Positions 16,570-26,118 are shown, counted from the first letter of the stretch. The stretch: 47,629 bases of DNA from Candidatus Alloenteromonas pullicola (GCA_018714785.1 DVMV01000038.1:1-47629), one strand, 5' to 3'. Notes: generated from the letters alone by a model not told the origin. Made by a program: numbers and translations.

Positions 16570-17369
16570 CGTTTATAACCATTCATATAAGCGAATACAG
16601 ATTATCCAACCTATGTGCGGCTTTGGCGATATCGCGCAGAACTTACTACAAATACCGCGATAAAGAAGATCCCGATTACTATGAGTATCTGCTTATCAAA
16701 GATGTCTTCGACGAAAGCAAAGGCACATATGGATACCGTAGGGTGTTGGAAGGCCTCAAGATTAAATATGGTGTAATTTTTAATCACAAGAAAGTGGCGA
16801 GGATCATGAGGAAATACAATCTAAAGCCCGAATATATTAGAAGATTGAGGCCAAATATAGCAGCAAAGAGAATAGAAGAGAACGTTCAGCCGAATCTAGT
16901 CAACAGGCGGTTTAAAACCAAAGGCTTGAATCAAATCTGGCGCACGGATATCACTTACTTAATATTCGGAAACAAACGGGCATATCTATCGACGATCATC
17001 GATTTATACGATCGGCATGTCGTGGCGTATCAGATATCAAGGTTCAACAACATACCGATAGTGATCGATACATTGAACAAAGCCCTGGAAACAGAGAAAG
17101 ACGTACGCGGGCTAATCCTGCATAGCGGCCGGGGCTTCCAGCATGCATCCCATGAATACAAAGCCATTTGTGCTTCCAAAGGCATATCTATCCCAATGAG
17201 CCGAAAGGGCACGCCTATTGATGATTCTCCGATGGAGAGTTGGCACGGGATCCTCAAAAAGGAGACTTTGTACAACAACAACATCACGTCTTTAGAGCAT
17301 TACATTCAGCTCGTAGAAGAATGGATTTCGTTTTATAACTCAACGAGATTAAAAAACAGGAACCATTAA
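16530..17369 (+). CDS. IS3-family transposase OrfB (integrase core, catalytic Asp lost)
   Basis: Read by -1 frameshift from orfA; the first usable start in this frame is a TTG at 16623. Family sequence runs from before that TTG (SEYRLSNLCAALAISRRTYY), supporting the frameshift. The integrase core has the first Asp in WRTDITYL and the Glu in DDSPMES, but the second catalytic Asp of the usual HSDRG is Gly (HSGRGFQ, codon 17127-17129). Loss of a DDE acid should abolish catalysis. The C-terminus ends RLKNRNH without the usual LSPVEYR-like block, and its last codons lie in a hairpin, so it may also be shortened. Confidence 0.8.
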   Translation: MPGLLTSTTRERVAFITIHISEYRLSNLCAALAISRRTYYKYRDKEDPDYYEYLLIKDVFDESKGTYGYRRVLEGLKIKYGVIFNHKKVARIMRKYNLKPEYIRRLRPNIAAKRIEENVQPNLVNRRFKTKGLNQIWRTDITYLIFGNKRAYLSTIIDLYDRHVVAYQISRFNNIPIVIDTLNKALETEKDVRGLILHSGRGFQHASHEYKAICASKGISIPMSRKGTPIDDSPMESWHGILKKETLYNNNITSLEHYIQLVEEWISFYNSTRLKNRNH

Positions 17370-17387
17370 CGATTCCTGTCTTTTGGC
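17359..17387. terminator. bidirectional terminator-like hairpin at the end of the IS
   Basis: ACAGGAA and TTCCTGT pair around a 10-base loop covering the orfB stop. CTTTT follows on the plus strand and TTTTTTA on the minus strand. It may end both the orfB and the ftsH transcripts. Confidence 0.5.
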
Positions 17388-17439
17388 TTTTTTGAAGTGT
17401 GCCCAATATGGGGTTCACTTCAATCTGCCGGCTTTTTGC

Positions 17440-19620
17440 TTAGGCTTGGTTGTCCCCGCCTTTGTCGGGCTCGGAGGGCTTTTCCGCCGCTGGCTCGGAA
17501 GCTTCTTTGCCCTCGGCGGCTTTCTCGCCTTTCTCCTCGTCGGAGATGGTCTCGACGCCTTGGGATTGTTCTTCCTTTACCTCGGGATCGTGGACGACTG
17601 GCGGCAGCGTCCCGTTGGCGCAGAGGTACTCGATCTCCTCGGCCGTGATGGTCTCCTTCTCGAGGAGGGTCTCGGCGATGAGGATCACCTTGTCCTTGTG
17701 CTCAAGCAGGACCTGGCGGGCCTTCTCGTGGGCATCCTCTATGATGCGGCGGACCGCCTTGTCGATCTCGAAGGCGATCTGGGTCGAGAAGTTGCGCTGG
17801 GTCGAGGCGTAGTCGCGGCCTAGGAACACCGATCCGGTGTCCCGCTCATACTGGATGGGGCCCAGCTCGGACATGCCGAACTCGGTGACCATCATCCTGG
17901 CGAGCCTGGTGGCTTGCTCGATGTCGTTGCTCGCGCCGGTGGTGACGTCTTGGAAGAATATCTCCTCCGACGTGCGGCCGCCGAGCAGCCCCGTGATGCG
18001 GGCGATGAGCTCGTTCTTGGTCAGCAGGAACCGGTCGTCCTCAGGGGTCATCAATACGTGCCCGCCGGTGTTGCCACGCGGGATGATCGTGATCTTCTGG
18101 ACCTTATCCGAATATGGCAGGTAGATGCCAATGACCGAGTGGCCGGCCTCGTGGTAGGCGACTTCCTTCCGCTCCTTGACGGACATGGCGCGTGAGGATT
18201 TGGCCGGGCCGGAGATGCGGCGGTCGATCGCCTCGTCTATATCGGCCATGTCGATGGCCGGCTTGTTCTCCCTTACCGCGAGGATGGCGGCTTCGTTGAG
18301 GACGTTGTCGATATCGGCTCCGGAGAAGCCGACGGTCCGCTTGGCCAGCGCGGCGAAATCAACGTGCGAATCGATGGTCTTGTTGCGCGCGTGGACCTTG
18401 AATATGGCCTCGCGACCGGCTTTGTCAGGCAAGGATACCGTGATGGTCCGATCGAAGCGCCCGGCACGGCGAAGCGCCGGGTCGAGGACGTCGTCGCGGT
18501 TGGTGGCGGCTATGACCAAGATGCCGGAGTTGGCCTCGAAGCCATCCATCTCGACCAATAGCTGGTTGAGGGTCTGCTCGCGCTCGTCGTTTCCTCCGCC
18601 AAGTCCGGCCCCACGCTGACGGCCGACAGCATCGATTTCATCGATGAATATAAGGCAGGGAGCGGTCTCCTTGGCCCGGCGGAACAGATCGCGGACGCGG
18701 CCGGCGCCGACGCCGACGTACATCTCAACGAAGTCCGAGCCGGAAATGGAATAGAAGGGGACGCCGGCTTCCCCCGCCACCGCTTTGGCGAGCAGGGTCT
18801 TGCCGGTTCCGGGCGGGCCGATAAGGAGGACGCCCTTGGGCAGCCTAGCGCCGAACCTAGAGTATTTATGAGGGTCTTTCAGGTATTCGACGAGCTCGAC
18901 CATCTCGGCCTTCTCCTCGTCGCAGCCCGCCACATCGGAGAAGCGGACTTTGCTGTTGGCCTTCCTGGCTGGGGATTTGTTGAAGCTGAAGGCCGAATTG
19001 TTCATCCCCGAGACCGAGCGGTTCAGCCGGCCGAAGATGAACAAAGCCAAGATGGCGGTTCCGATCAGCAGGATTATGGTCGGCCCCCAGGAGTCCCACC
19101 AAGAGACGGCAAACCCATCGACGACCGAGATGAAGCACATGCTGGGGTCGACGAAGCCGGCGGTTTTCGCCTCATCGATCCTCGCGGTGAACATCGCCTC
19201 GTAATAGGGGTGATATATCATCGTCCCATCATCTAGGTAGATGGAATAGCCCGGGCCTTCGCCGGACCACAGGTTCTCCTCGATCATGACGGTGAAAAGG
19301 ACCGAGCGATTGCTGGTGTTGGCGGCTCTGCCGGTGACGGATACGGCTTTGTATCCCTGGCTCACCTCGATGGCGTAGACGCGGTATTCGAGGGTGTCGT
19401 AGGCATCCGCGGTGTATTTGGAATCCGCCGGGTTGTCCTGATCGACGTTAAGCGAGTACCCGAGGTAGTCGTCAAGCTCGTCGCGGGTCCAGGTCACCGG
19501 CTTGCCCACCGTTTGCGAGACGATAAGCCAAATGAATAGCCCCACGGTCAATGCCATGAGGATATAGGGCACGAATACGGAGAATATACTTCTTCTTTTT
19601 GGAGCGGGTCCGTCGTTCAT
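17440..19620 (-). CDS. ftsH: ATP-dependent zinc metalloprotease FtsH
   Basis: A membrane protease that degrades unassembled or regulatory membrane proteins. At 726 residues it is a little longer than usual. There is one helix near residues 15-35, an outer domain of about 140 residues, and a second helix near 180-200. The AAA+ domain has Walker A GPPGTGKT at 268-275, Walker B LIFIDEID and the second region of homology [18 protein letters not shown]. The zinc site is HEAGH at 490-494, with the third ligand region near [16 protein letters not shown] charged Glu/Lys/Ala-rich tail ends the protein. GGAGG lies six bases before the ATG. It stands downstream of tilS as in Bacillus but has its own promoter. 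The stop is 18 bases from an IS. Confidence 0.97.
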   Translation of the reverse strand: MNDGPAPKRRSIFSVFVPYILMALTVGLFIWLIVSQTVGKPVTWTRDELDDYLGYSLNVDQDNPADSKYTADAYDTLEYRVYAIEVSQGYKAVSVTGRAANTSNRSVLFTVMIEENLWSGEGPGYSIYLDDGTMIYHPYYEAMFTARIDEAKTAGFVDPSMCFISVVDGFAVSWWDSWGPTIILLIGTAILALFIFGRLNRSVSGMNNSAFSFNKSPARKANSKVRFSDVAGCDEEKAEMVELVEYLKDPHKYSRFGARLPKGVLLIGPPGTGKTLLAKAVAGEAGVPFYSISGSDFVEMYVGVGAGRVRDLFRRAKETAPCLIFIDEIDAVGRQRGAGLGGGNDEREQTLNQLLVEMDGFEANSGILVIAATNRDDVLDPALRRAGRFDRTITVSLPDKAGREAIFKVHARNKTIDSHVDFAALAKRTVGFSGADIDNVLNEAAILAVRENKPAIDMADIDEAIDRRISGPAKSSRAMSVKERKEVAYHEAGHSVIGIYLPYSDKVQKITIIPRGNTGGHVLMTPEDDRFLLTKNELIARITGLLGGRTSEEIFFQDVTTGASNDIEQATRLARMMVTEFGMSELGPIQYERDTGSVFLGRDYASTQRNFSTQIAFEIDKAVRRIIEDAHEKARQVLLEHKDKVILIAETLLEKETITAEEIEYLCANGTLPPVVHDPEVKEEQSQGVETISDEEKGEKAAEGKEASEPAAEKPSEPDKGGDNQA

Positions 19621-19642
19621 TTATTTCCTCCTAATATGGGTT

Positions 19643-19656
19643 GTCGGTCAACCGAC
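19643..19656. promoter_or_regulatory. 14-bp palindrome at the ftsH transcription start
   Basis: GTCGGT and ACCGAC pair around CA. It lies just after the ftsH -10 box and before the ribosome binding site, a position suited to an operator. It does not match CIRCE or CtsR sites. Confidence 0.4.
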
Positions 19657-19662
19657 GATGCA

Positions 19663-19690
19663 ACGATACAATAATAGAGGGCTTTGTCAA
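19663..19690 (-). promoter_or_regulatory. ftsH promoter
   Basis: Reverse strand TTGACA (19690-19685), perfect -35, 16-base spacer, TATCGT (19668-19663). The start would fall near the palindrome at 19643-19656. Confidence 0.55.
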
Positions 19691-19713
19691 AGGCAACGCC
19701 CTTGAGGTGTGGT

Positions 19714-20964
19714 TTATTCGGCAAATTTGATGCGCAGCACTGATGTGTGGTACTCACGGAAGTCGGCCCGGTAGGTCGGTACGTAGATTATCTTCCCATC
19801 CTTATTTACGAACACCGGCCAGATGGCGCGGAGCTTGACCGGCATCTTCCATATCGAATATAGGCGGCGGATCGGCTCGAGGTAGCCGTGGACGACGTAG
19901 TTATCGGCCGGCAGGACCGAACGGATCGTCAACGGATAATCGTCCTCGTGGATGTTGCGGTCCTCGGCGCCCATCGAGAAATCGAGGTAGAAGGCGTCGG
20001 TGTCTAGCGTTCCGGGCTTCTCGAGCTTCACGAAATAGGGGAGCTCATTGGGGTCGTGGCCGATGGTGATGACGTCGTATTCCTTGATCACGAAGGTATC
20101 GCTGGAAAGCTTGTATGTCAGGTTGGGCTGAGGGGCCAGGAACATCTTCCTGATCCCGGAGATGTCATCGGGGGTCAGCTGCACCGAAGAATCGCTTTTT
20201 GCGACAAAGCGAACCAGAGTTGCGGCGAATTCGTCGCGAGGAAGGGCGATGAGCCCGCGTATATCAAGCTCCTCTCCCTCGTCGATCTTGGTGTTGATGG
20301 ACTTGGTCAGCCCGATGGTCTCGTCGTTGGCGGCCCTCATCTCCTCCAGAACGTTCTCGCGGTCGACCTCGTTCATCTTGGAGATGACGTCGCGGCGGAT
20401 CGGGTTGCGGATGTAGTTGTCCTGGAAGGAGGAATCCTGCTTGGAGTATGGGACGCGGTTCTCGGCGTTGTATTCGAGGAGGTCCTGCCTGGAGTAATTA
20501 AGAAGCGGGCGCACGACCAGCATGTCCTCGACGGTCGATACCGGCGACAGGCCATAGTGGGCGATCTGCCCCTTGCGCTGCTTCTGCAGCAAGTAGGTCT
20601 CGATGAGGTCGTCCTGCTGGTGGGCGAGGAAGAGGGCCGAGGCCTTCTTCTCGGCGTAGGTCTTCTTGAAGAAATCGTACCTGACCTTGCGGGCCCATTC
20701 CTTGAAATCATCGCCTTCTTTGTATTTCCCATCCACGGGGAGGACGTCGGTGTCAAGCCCGACGAATTCCAGACCCACCGACTCGCAGTATTCCTTAAGC
20801 GACTTGAAGTCCTCGCCAGATTCGGCGAATTTGTGGTAGTTGATCGAGCAGACGACGAATTTCCCCTTCTCGTGGCGGAGCATGTCTATCAAAGCCATGG
20901 AGTCGGGCCCATAGGTTCCGGCGACGAGATAGGTCGCTTTGGGGTCGAATTTGTAATCTAGCAT
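19714..20964 (-). CDS. tilS: tRNA(Ile)-lysidine synthase
   Basis: Adds lysine to C34 of the tRNA that reads AUA. The PP-loop is AGTYGPDSMALI near residues 16-27, the GPDS form of the usual SGGxDS. Further blocks LFLAHQQDDLIETYLL near 110 and the NYIRNPIRRDVI element near 190 match the N-terminal synthase domain. The C-terminal half (EPIRRLYSIWKMPVKLR, then PVFVNKDGKIIYVP) matches the TilS C-terminal domains. Length 416 is usual. The ATG follows rqcP by 3 bases with GGAGTGA upstream. Order mfd-rqcP-tilS-ftsH follows Bacillus, with intervening genes missing. Confidence 0.92.
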   Translation of the reverse strand: MLDYKFDPKATYLVAGTYGPDSMALIDMLRHEKGKFVVCSINYHKFAESGEDFKSLKEYCESVGLEFVGLDTDVLPVDGKYKEGDDFKEWARKVRYDFFKKTYAEKKASALFLAHQQDDLIETYLLQKQRKGQIAHYGLSPVSTVEDMLVVRPLLNYSRQDLLEYNAENRVPYSKQDSSFQDNYIRNPIRRDVISKMNEVDRENVLEEMRAANDETIGLTKSINTKIDEGEELDIRGLIALPRDEFAATLVRFVAKSDSSVQLTPDDISGIRKMFLAPQPNLTYKLSSDTFVIKEYDVITIGHDPNELPYFVKLEKPGTLDTDAFYLDFSMGAEDRNIHEDDYPLTIRSVLPADNYVVHGYLEPIRRLYSIWKMPVKLRAIWPVFVNKDGKIIYVPTYRADFREYHTSVLRIKFAE

Positions 20965-20967
20965 ATC

Positions 20968-21237
20968 TCACTCCTTGCCGATGACTTTGTCATCTTCTAT
21001 CCGGAACATGCCGGTCGCTTGCTCTTTGTTGGCAAACGCCCTGACCGATAGGACGGTGCCCTCGATGCGGTGCCTTCCGATGCTGACCGACAGCTTGTCC
21101 CCCTCGTTGACTTCGGTCGATGGCTTGGCTTGGCGGCCGTTGACCATAACGTCCCCGGCATCGCAGAGGTCCTTTGCCAATTCCCGCCTCTTGATCAGGC
21201 GGCTGACCTTGAGGAATTTGTCGATTCGCATCGACAT
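20968..21237 (-). CDS. rqcP: S4-domain RNA-binding protein RqcP
   Basis: An 89-residue protein with an S4 fold: MRIDKFLKVSRLIKRRELAKDL, then AGDVMVNGRQAKPSTEVNEGD. RqcP (YabO/Hsp15-like) binds the 50S subunit with peptidyl-tRNA and helps RqcH add alanine tails to stalled chains. Its location between mfd and tilS matches Bacillus yabO. The start could be either ATG of MSMR; the upstream ribosome site is weak (GTGG). Confidence 0.88.
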   Translation of the reverse strand: MSMRIDKFLKVSRLIKRRELAKDLCDAGDVMVNGRQAKPSTEVNEGDKLSVSIGRHRIEGTVLSVRAFANKEQATGMFRIEDDKVIGKE

Positions 21238-21299
21238 AATGTTACCACATTACCTTTTGCGTAGAACGGCATATGTTATCCATATTGGCCGGAAAAACG

Positions 21300-24200
21300 T
21301 TATTTTGCCCCAAGGTGCTTAAGATAGAGCTTGTGGATCCCTTTGATTATCTTGTTGAGCTTGGGCATCCAATCGCCTTTCTCAACCACCCGCAGCATGA
21401 GCCGCTTTTTGACGTAGGAGGCCGAGACGACGTCCATATAAGCCACCAGGACATTGAACAGCTCGTTGCCGATGCCGCCAATCTGGCAGAACGGCTCGGA
21501 TAAGGTGATCATGACCGCGCCGGAATCCTCTTTAAGGGATTCGAACTCAGGCGATGAGGACATAATGTCGATCCTGGTCTTCTCGATGAGGGATTTGACC
21601 TCCTTCGGAAGCCGGCCGTATATGTCGCGGAGCCGCTTCTCAAAGGAGTTGAGCGACGCCTCGTCCTTGATCGACTCAAGCTGTTGGTAAAGCTCCACCT
21701 TGTCCGATTCCGAGGCATAGTCCTTCGGGATGTAGGCGTCGACGTCGAGCATCGCCTTGGGCTTTGGAGGCGGAATCTCCCTGCCCTCCTTCTTGCTGGT
21801 GACGGCTTCGTTAAGCATCTTCAGATATAGGTCGAGCCCGACGGAATCGATGAACCCCGCCTGCTCGGGCCCGAGGATATCCCCCGCCCCGCGGATCATC
21901 AAGTCGCGCTGGGCGATCTTATATCCAGACCCAAGCTCGGTGAACTCCCCTATCGCCTGCAGCCGCTTGACCGCATCCTCGTTCATCTTCTTCTTGGGGC
22001 GGTACATCAAATAGGCATAGGCGATGCGCTGGCCGCGCCCGACCCTTCCCTTTATCTGGTATAGCTGAGACAGCCCGAAGGTATCGGCGTCCTCGACTAT
22101 TATCATGTTGGCGTTAGGCACGTCGATTCCGTTCTCCACGATCGAGGTGCACACCAACACGTTGAGCTGCCCGTCGTAGAACTTCGACATCGTGTCCTCG
22201 ATCTCGTCTTTGTCCATTTGGCCGTGGACAACGCCAACAAAGGCGCCCGAGTTGCGCGCCTGGAGCCGATGGGCGACCGAATATATGGTCTGCACCTTGT
22301 TGTGGACGTAGAAAACCTGCCCGCCGCGGGCCAGCTCGCGGCTTATCAGTTCGTCGACCACCGAGGTCGAATAGGGGGTCACGTAGGTCTGGATCGGCAT
22401 TCTAGAAGATGGGGCGGTGTTGATCTCCGACATCGGGCGGATTCCGACCAGCGACATCTGAAGCGTCCTGGGTATCGGGGTGGCGGAAAGCGAGAGCACG
22501 TCGACGGAATGCTTCATCTCCTTGATGCGCTCCTTCTGCTCGACGCCGAACCGCTGCTCCTCGTCGATGATAAGAAGCCCGAGATCCTTGAATACGAAAT
22601 CCTTAGATAGCAATCGGTGGGTGCCGATGACCAAATCTATTTCGCCTTTCGCGACCTTCTCCAGCTGCTCCTTCTGGACCGATTCGGGAACGAGCCTCGA
22701 AAACAGGGCGATCCTTATTCCGAAGGAAGAGAACCTCTCATTGGCGACGTCGAAATGCTGCCTGGCGAGCAATGTCGTCGGGCAAAGCAAGGCGACCTGC
22801 TTTCCGTTATCTATGGCCTTGAAGGCCGCCCGGAAGGCGACTTCGGTCTTCCCGAAACCGACGTCGGCGCACACCAAACGGTCCATGATCGTCGGGGATT
22901 CCATGTCACGCTTTATGTCGTCGACCGCCTTCTGCTGATCGCGGGTCAATTGATGCGGGAACTCGTTCTCAAACTGGGCCTGCAGGTCGTCGTCCTTGGC
23001 AAAGGCATACCCCCTCTCCCGGGCCCGGGCGCCGTAAAGGGCGATGAGGCGATCGGCCAGTTCGTTGATCCTCTCCTTTATCCGCTTCTTGCGCTTCTCC
23101 CATTCCCCGGAGGAGAGGCTGGAAAGCTTTGGGGTGGCCCCTTCCCGGCCCGCGTATTTCCTGACCAGCCGGAACTGCTCCAGCGGGACGTAGAGGTACT
23201 CGTTGTTGGCATAGGCTATGTGGAGGAAGTCGCGATGCTTCCCGTCGACCTCGATGGTCTCCACCCCGAGGTATTGCCCGATGCCGTTGTATTCATGGAC
23301 GACATAGTCCCCGGGCTTGAGGTCCTCGAAGGACTTGAGGATGGTGGCGTCCTTGAACCTCGCGGTGAAGCGCGAGTTGACTATCCGCCTCCCGAAAAGC
23401 TCGTTGCCGCTTAGGAAGGCCAGCCCGAGGCTGGGCACCTCGAAGCCCTCGCTCAACCCGGATTTAGAGAACCCGATTGAGCCGATCGGGAGATTGAACC
23501 CCTCGACATCCTCATATGGTATCTTGGCGTCGTCTAGCAGTCCTTTGACCGTCTTCTCCTGATGAGGCTCCGACAGGCAAAGCACCACCTTCTCCCCGGT
23601 AGAGAGGTAGGACTGTATCGACGGGACGATCGCCGAAAGGCTCTTCCCGGTAATGGCTATCTTATGGGCTTGAAAGACGTAGGCGCCCTGCCTGGTCGCA
23701 AACGGGCTGCCATAGATCGCCTTCTTGCCATCGATGGCTTCCTCAAGCGGGATGTAGAGGTTGATGGAGAATGGGCATTCGCCGGACAAGGCTAGGTCGG
23801 TAAGGTATCCGTTGGCCTCCTCCTGCAGCATGTCAATGGCCTCGAGGCAGGATTGGTGGTTGCAGAAATACACCTGCCGGGGCGAGAAATACGTAAGCAC
23901 GGAACACGGCTTGGACACCATGGCGAAGTACTTATAAAGATAGGGCTGATAGTCGTGTTCCTCAAACTTGTTTATGGCATCGTCGGTGTTGGCCCTCAAG
24001 GCCTGCTGGAGAGGCTCAGAAAGGAGGTTCAGCGCCTCCACTTCCTTCCTCGACAGCTCTTTTTTCAGCTCATCGAGTCCTGTTTCGTCTAAGAAAATGT
24101 CGCTCGAAGGCAAAATGAGGCAAGATTCTGCCTCCTTCTTCGATTCCTGCTCGGCCACGTCGAAGAAGCGGATTGATTCGACCTCGTCGTCGAAGAACTC

Positions 24201-24761
24201 GATTCTGATGGGGTCGGGGTAGGAGACGGAATATACATCGAGTATGTCGCCGCGGGAAGCGAACTGCAGCGAGTGGTCGACCTTGTTGGCACCTTCATAG
24301 CCGAGCTCAACCAGGCGCGACTTTATTTTGGATAGATCGTAGTGCCCGCCTTTTTCTATCTTTATGCAAGCCTTCCTGAAGCTTTCCCTATCCGGCAGAT
24401 AGCGAAGCAAAGCCGATGGGTGGGTGACGAGGATCTTGTCCCCGCCGGTAAGCAGCCGGCCAAGCCCATAAAGCCTTTGCGAGAGCAATTCCTTGGAGCT
24501 TGAAACCGATTCGGCCCGAAGCAATTCGTCGGCCGGGAAGAAGATGACGCTTTCCTCATCTAGGAAATTGAGCAAGAACTCATATAGCCGCTGGGCGGCG
24601 TACTGGTTCGAGCAGATGAGGGCATATGACCCGCCTTTGGACTTGAAGATCGAGGCGTAAAGCAATCCGGCGCCGAGGCATTCCTCCACAACGAAATCGC
24701 CATGGCCGTCATAGAGGGCTTGGCTTGCGGGGCTTGAAGATACTAAGGAAAGAAGGTCCAC
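21300..24761 (-). CDS. mfd: transcription-repair coupling factor Mfd
   Basis: A DNA translocase that pushes stalled RNA polymerase off DNA lesions and recruits UvrA. A UvrB-like N-terminal module covers about residues 1-330. The RNA polymerase-interacting domain follows (FKDATILKSFEDLKPGDYVV, then HEYNGIGQYLGVETI). The helicase has Walker A VGFGKTEVAFRAAFK, the DEEQ box IIDEEQRFG, the SATPIPRTLQMSL motif and QIKGRVGRG motif VI. A C-terminal regulatory domain begins near DVDAYIPKDY. About 1153 residues, the normal size. GTG 24761 is preferred to TTG 24767 because GAGG is six bases before it; the TTG overlaps that site. It follows pth closely. Confidence 0.96.
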   Translation of the reverse strand: MDLLSLVSSSPASQALYDGHGDFVVEECLGAGLLYASIFKSKGGSYALICSNQYAAQRLYEFLLNFLDEESVIFFPADELLRAESVSSSKELLSQRLYGLGRLLTGGDKILVTHPSALLRYLPDRESFRKACIKIEKGGHYDLSKIKSRLVELGYEGANKVDHSLQFASRGDILDVYSVSYPDPIRIEFFDDEVESIRFFDVAEQESKKEAESCLILPSSDIFLDETGLDELKKELSRKEVEALNLLSEPLQQALRANTDDAINKFEEHDYQPYLYKYFAMVSKPCSVLTYFSPRQVYFCNHQSCLEAIDMLQEEANGYLTDLALSGECPFSINLYIPLEEAIDGKKAIYGSPFATRQGAYVFQAHKIAITGKSLSAIVPSIQSYLSTGEKVVLCLSEPHQEKTVKGLLDDAKIPYEDVEGFNLPIGSIGFSKSGLSEGFEVPSLGLAFLSGNELFGRRIVNSRFTARFKDATILKSFEDLKPGDYVVHEYNGIGQYLGVETIEVDGKHRDFLHIAYANNEYLYVPLEQFRLVRKYAGREGATPKLSSLSSGEWEKRKKRIKERINELADRLIALYGARARERGYAFAKDDDLQAQFENEFPHQLTRDQQKAVDDIKRDMESPTIMDRLVCADVGFGKTEVAFRAAFKAIDNGKQVALLCPTTLLARQHFDVANERFSSFGIRIALFSRLVPESVQKEQLEKVAKGEIDLVIGTHRLLSKDFVFKDLGLLIIDEEQRFGVEQKERIKEMKHSVDVLSLSATPIPRTLQMSLVGIRPMSEINTAPSSRMPIQTYVTPYSTSVVDELISRELARGGQVFYVHNKVQTIYSVAHRLQARNSGAFVGVVHGQMDKDEIEDTMSKFYDGQLNVLVCTSIVENGIDVPNANMIIVEDADTFGLSQLYQIKGRVGRGQRIAYAYLMYRPKKKMNEDAVKRLQAIGEFTELGSGYKIAQRDLMIRGAGDILGPEQAGFIDSVGLDLYLKMLNEAVTSKKEGREIPPPKPKAMLDVDAYIPKDYASESDKVELYQQLESIKDEASLNSFEKRLRDIYGRLPKEVKSLIEKTRIDIMSSSPEFESLKEDSGAVMITLSEPFCQIGGIGNELFNVLVAYMDVVSASYVKKRLMLRVVEKGDWMPKLNKIIKGIHKLYLKHLGAK

Positions 24762-24772
24762 GAGCAACCTCG

Positions 24773-25339
24773 TTAACGATTATAAAGGTTCATCGCGAAA
24801 TCGAAATCGTGGAGCAGTATGTCACGGCAAGCTTTGGCGGCTTTGCCGATGCCTTCTTGAAGTGCTTGCTTTTCCTCTTCTTCCTTAGGCGAGGACAGAA
24901 CGTAGTCGGCCCCTGAATATAGGCCTGGCTCCCCGATGCCGATTCGGATGCGCTTGATCTTGTCTGTGTGCAGGTGGTCTATGATGTTCTGCATCCCATT
25001 ATGCGATCCGCTCGAGCCAGACTTGCGGAGCCTTATCTTCCCTGGCGCAAGCGACATGTCGTCGTAGATAACGATAATGTCTTCGATACCTATTTTATAG
25101 AAAGAGGAGATGGCCTCGACCGACTCGCCGGAGAGGTTCATGAAGGTCTCGGGCTTAAGAAGGATAAGCTTCTCCGGCAGCGAGGGGTTGTTGACCACCG
25201 CGTAGTTTCCCTTGAATCCTTCCTTATCGAAATCGGCGCGGCACATGGAGGCGAACTCGTCGATGGCCATGAAGCCCATGTTGTGCCTGGTGCCTTCGTA
25301 TTTCCGGCCGGGGTTGCCCAGCCCAACGATCAACTTCAT
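24773..25339 (-). CDS. pth: peptidyl-tRNA hydrolase
   Basis: Frees tRNA from dropped-off peptidyl-tRNA. At 188 residues it is standard. Motifs: MKLIVGLGNPGRKYEGTRHN with the catalytic His of TRHNMGF, LLKPETFMNLSGESV, and the DDMSLAPGKIRLRKSGS loop followed by GSHNGMQNII. ATG overlaps the TGA of the flavodoxin-like gene (ATGA). pth-mfd is the same pair as in Bacillus. Confidence 0.96.
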   Translation of the reverse strand: MKLIVGLGNPGRKYEGTRHNMGFMAIDEFASMCRADFDKEGFKGNYAVVNNPSLPEKLILLKPETFMNLSGESVEAISSFYKIGIEDIIVIYDDMSLAPGKIRLRKSGSSGSHNGMQNIIDHLHTDKIKRIRIGIGEPGLYSGADYVLSSPKEEEEKQALQEGIGKAAKACRDILLHDFDFAMNLYNR

Positions 25340-25875
25340 TTGGCTTCCTTTTCGGATTCGATCTTCTTGGCGACGGAGATTATCTTCTCCACGCCTTCCT
25401 GATCATAGTATTCCAAAGGTGTATGTACGTAATCCAATAGCGCCTTGTAGCCGGGGTTGGCTTCGGCGTCTTCCTCAATCTGGCGGAAGTACATTTTGAT
25501 CATTGAGCGCTGGATGAAGCCGAGCTTGCTCATGTCGAAGCTTCCGCGCAGCTGGTAGTAGCGCACGTGATATAAATCGAGGATGTTGGTATCGATTAAC
25601 GTTTTCCGACCTTCCTTGGATGGGATGACCATGCCGGTGGAGAAGATGATGACGTCCTTGCCCTCCATCTCGTCGTAGTGGGAAAGGAAATCGTCGACCC
25701 CTTTTATTTTTCCTCCCATGACCCATCCGCCATAGATGATGAGATCGTAATCGGGTAGGGTCTTCCATTTGAATTTCTTAAGCGGGAAGACGTCGCCGGA
25801 AAGGGCTGTGGCGATGTCTTTTGCGTATTTTTCGGCGGAACCAGTGGCCGAGGTGAATAAAATCAGTGTTCGCAT
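25336..25875 (-). CDS. flavodoxin-domain protein
   Basis: A 179-residue protein. The FMN phosphate loop is at the start (TLILFTSATGSAEKYAKDI) and the second strand is DLIIYGGWVMGGKIKGVD. It matches the flavodoxin domain of protoporphyrinogen oxidase (HemG)-like and other stand-alone flavodoxin proteins, but the redox partner is not evident and no heme genes are nearby. A 7-codon extension upstream is possible; ATG 25875 begins the fold directly. There is no Shine-Dalgarno. CATAAT ends 19 bases upstream, so the leader is very short. It leads the pth-mfd-rqcP-tilS unit. Confidence 0.75.
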   Translation of the reverse strand: MRTLILFTSATGSAEKYAKDIATALSGDVFPLKKFKWKTLPDYDLIIYGGWVMGGKIKGVDDFLSHYDEMEGKDVIIFSTGMVIPSKEGRKTLIDTNILDLYHVRYYQLRGSFDMSKLGFIQRSMIKMYFRQIEEDAEANPGYKALLDYVHTPLEYYDQEGVEKIISVAKKIESEKEAK

Positions 25876-25894
25876 AGCTGTTTGATAATAACAC

Positions 25895-25924
25895 ATTATG
25901 CGTTGCGCTGCCTTTAGCGGACAA
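25895..25924 (-). promoter_or_regulatory. promoter of the flavodoxin-pth-mfd-rqcP-tilS unit
   Basis: Reverse strand TTGTCC (25924-25919), 18-base spacer, CATAAT (25900-25895). The leader would be only about a dozen bases and has no Shine-Dalgarno. Confidence 0.45.
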
Positions 25925-26051
25925 AAATTGAAAACGATTTCAATTCCATGCTCGTTTTTGTCATTTTCAAGCTTTTAAAAAATGCGCATCGCAGGCTTGT
26001 TTTTTCGTTTTTCGTCGCAAATTGCCCACCATTGCCTTCAAATTCGGTATT

Positions 26052-26093
26052 TTTGGAAAAACCTCTTTTATATTGACGCAAAAGTTTTCCAAA
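26052..26093. repeat. inverted repeat in the A+T-rich divergent region
   Basis: TTTGGAAAA and TTTTCCAAA are perfect 9-base arms, 24 bases apart, midway between the flavodoxin and TetR genes. It may be an operator pair or a hairpin. The remainder of 25876-26191 is very A+T-rich and shows only the two promoters listed. Confidence 0.3.
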
Positions 26094-26118
26094 TTTGCCG
26101 AAATATCCCTTTATAACA

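Larger units (their letters stand above)
16198..17422 (+). mobile_element. IS3-family (IS150-like) insertion sequence
   Basis: Imperfect terminal inverted repeats TGAACTGAACCCAATTTA (left) and, reverse-complemented, TGAAGTGAACCCCATATTG (right) bound a 1.2-kb element with orfA and orfB in the usual -1 frame relation. The flanks are ATTT on the left and ATCT on the right, at best a decayed 4-base target duplication. The flanks (AAAAGCCGG left, GCCGGCTTTTT right) look like two halves of one hairpin terminator downstream of ftsH. Transposase has lost a catalytic Asp, so the copy is probably immobile by itself. Confidence 0.85.

Noticed and set aside
20056-20961. 301-codon plus-strand frame opposite tilS
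   Set aside because: It shadows a clear TilS gene and has no recognisable fold.
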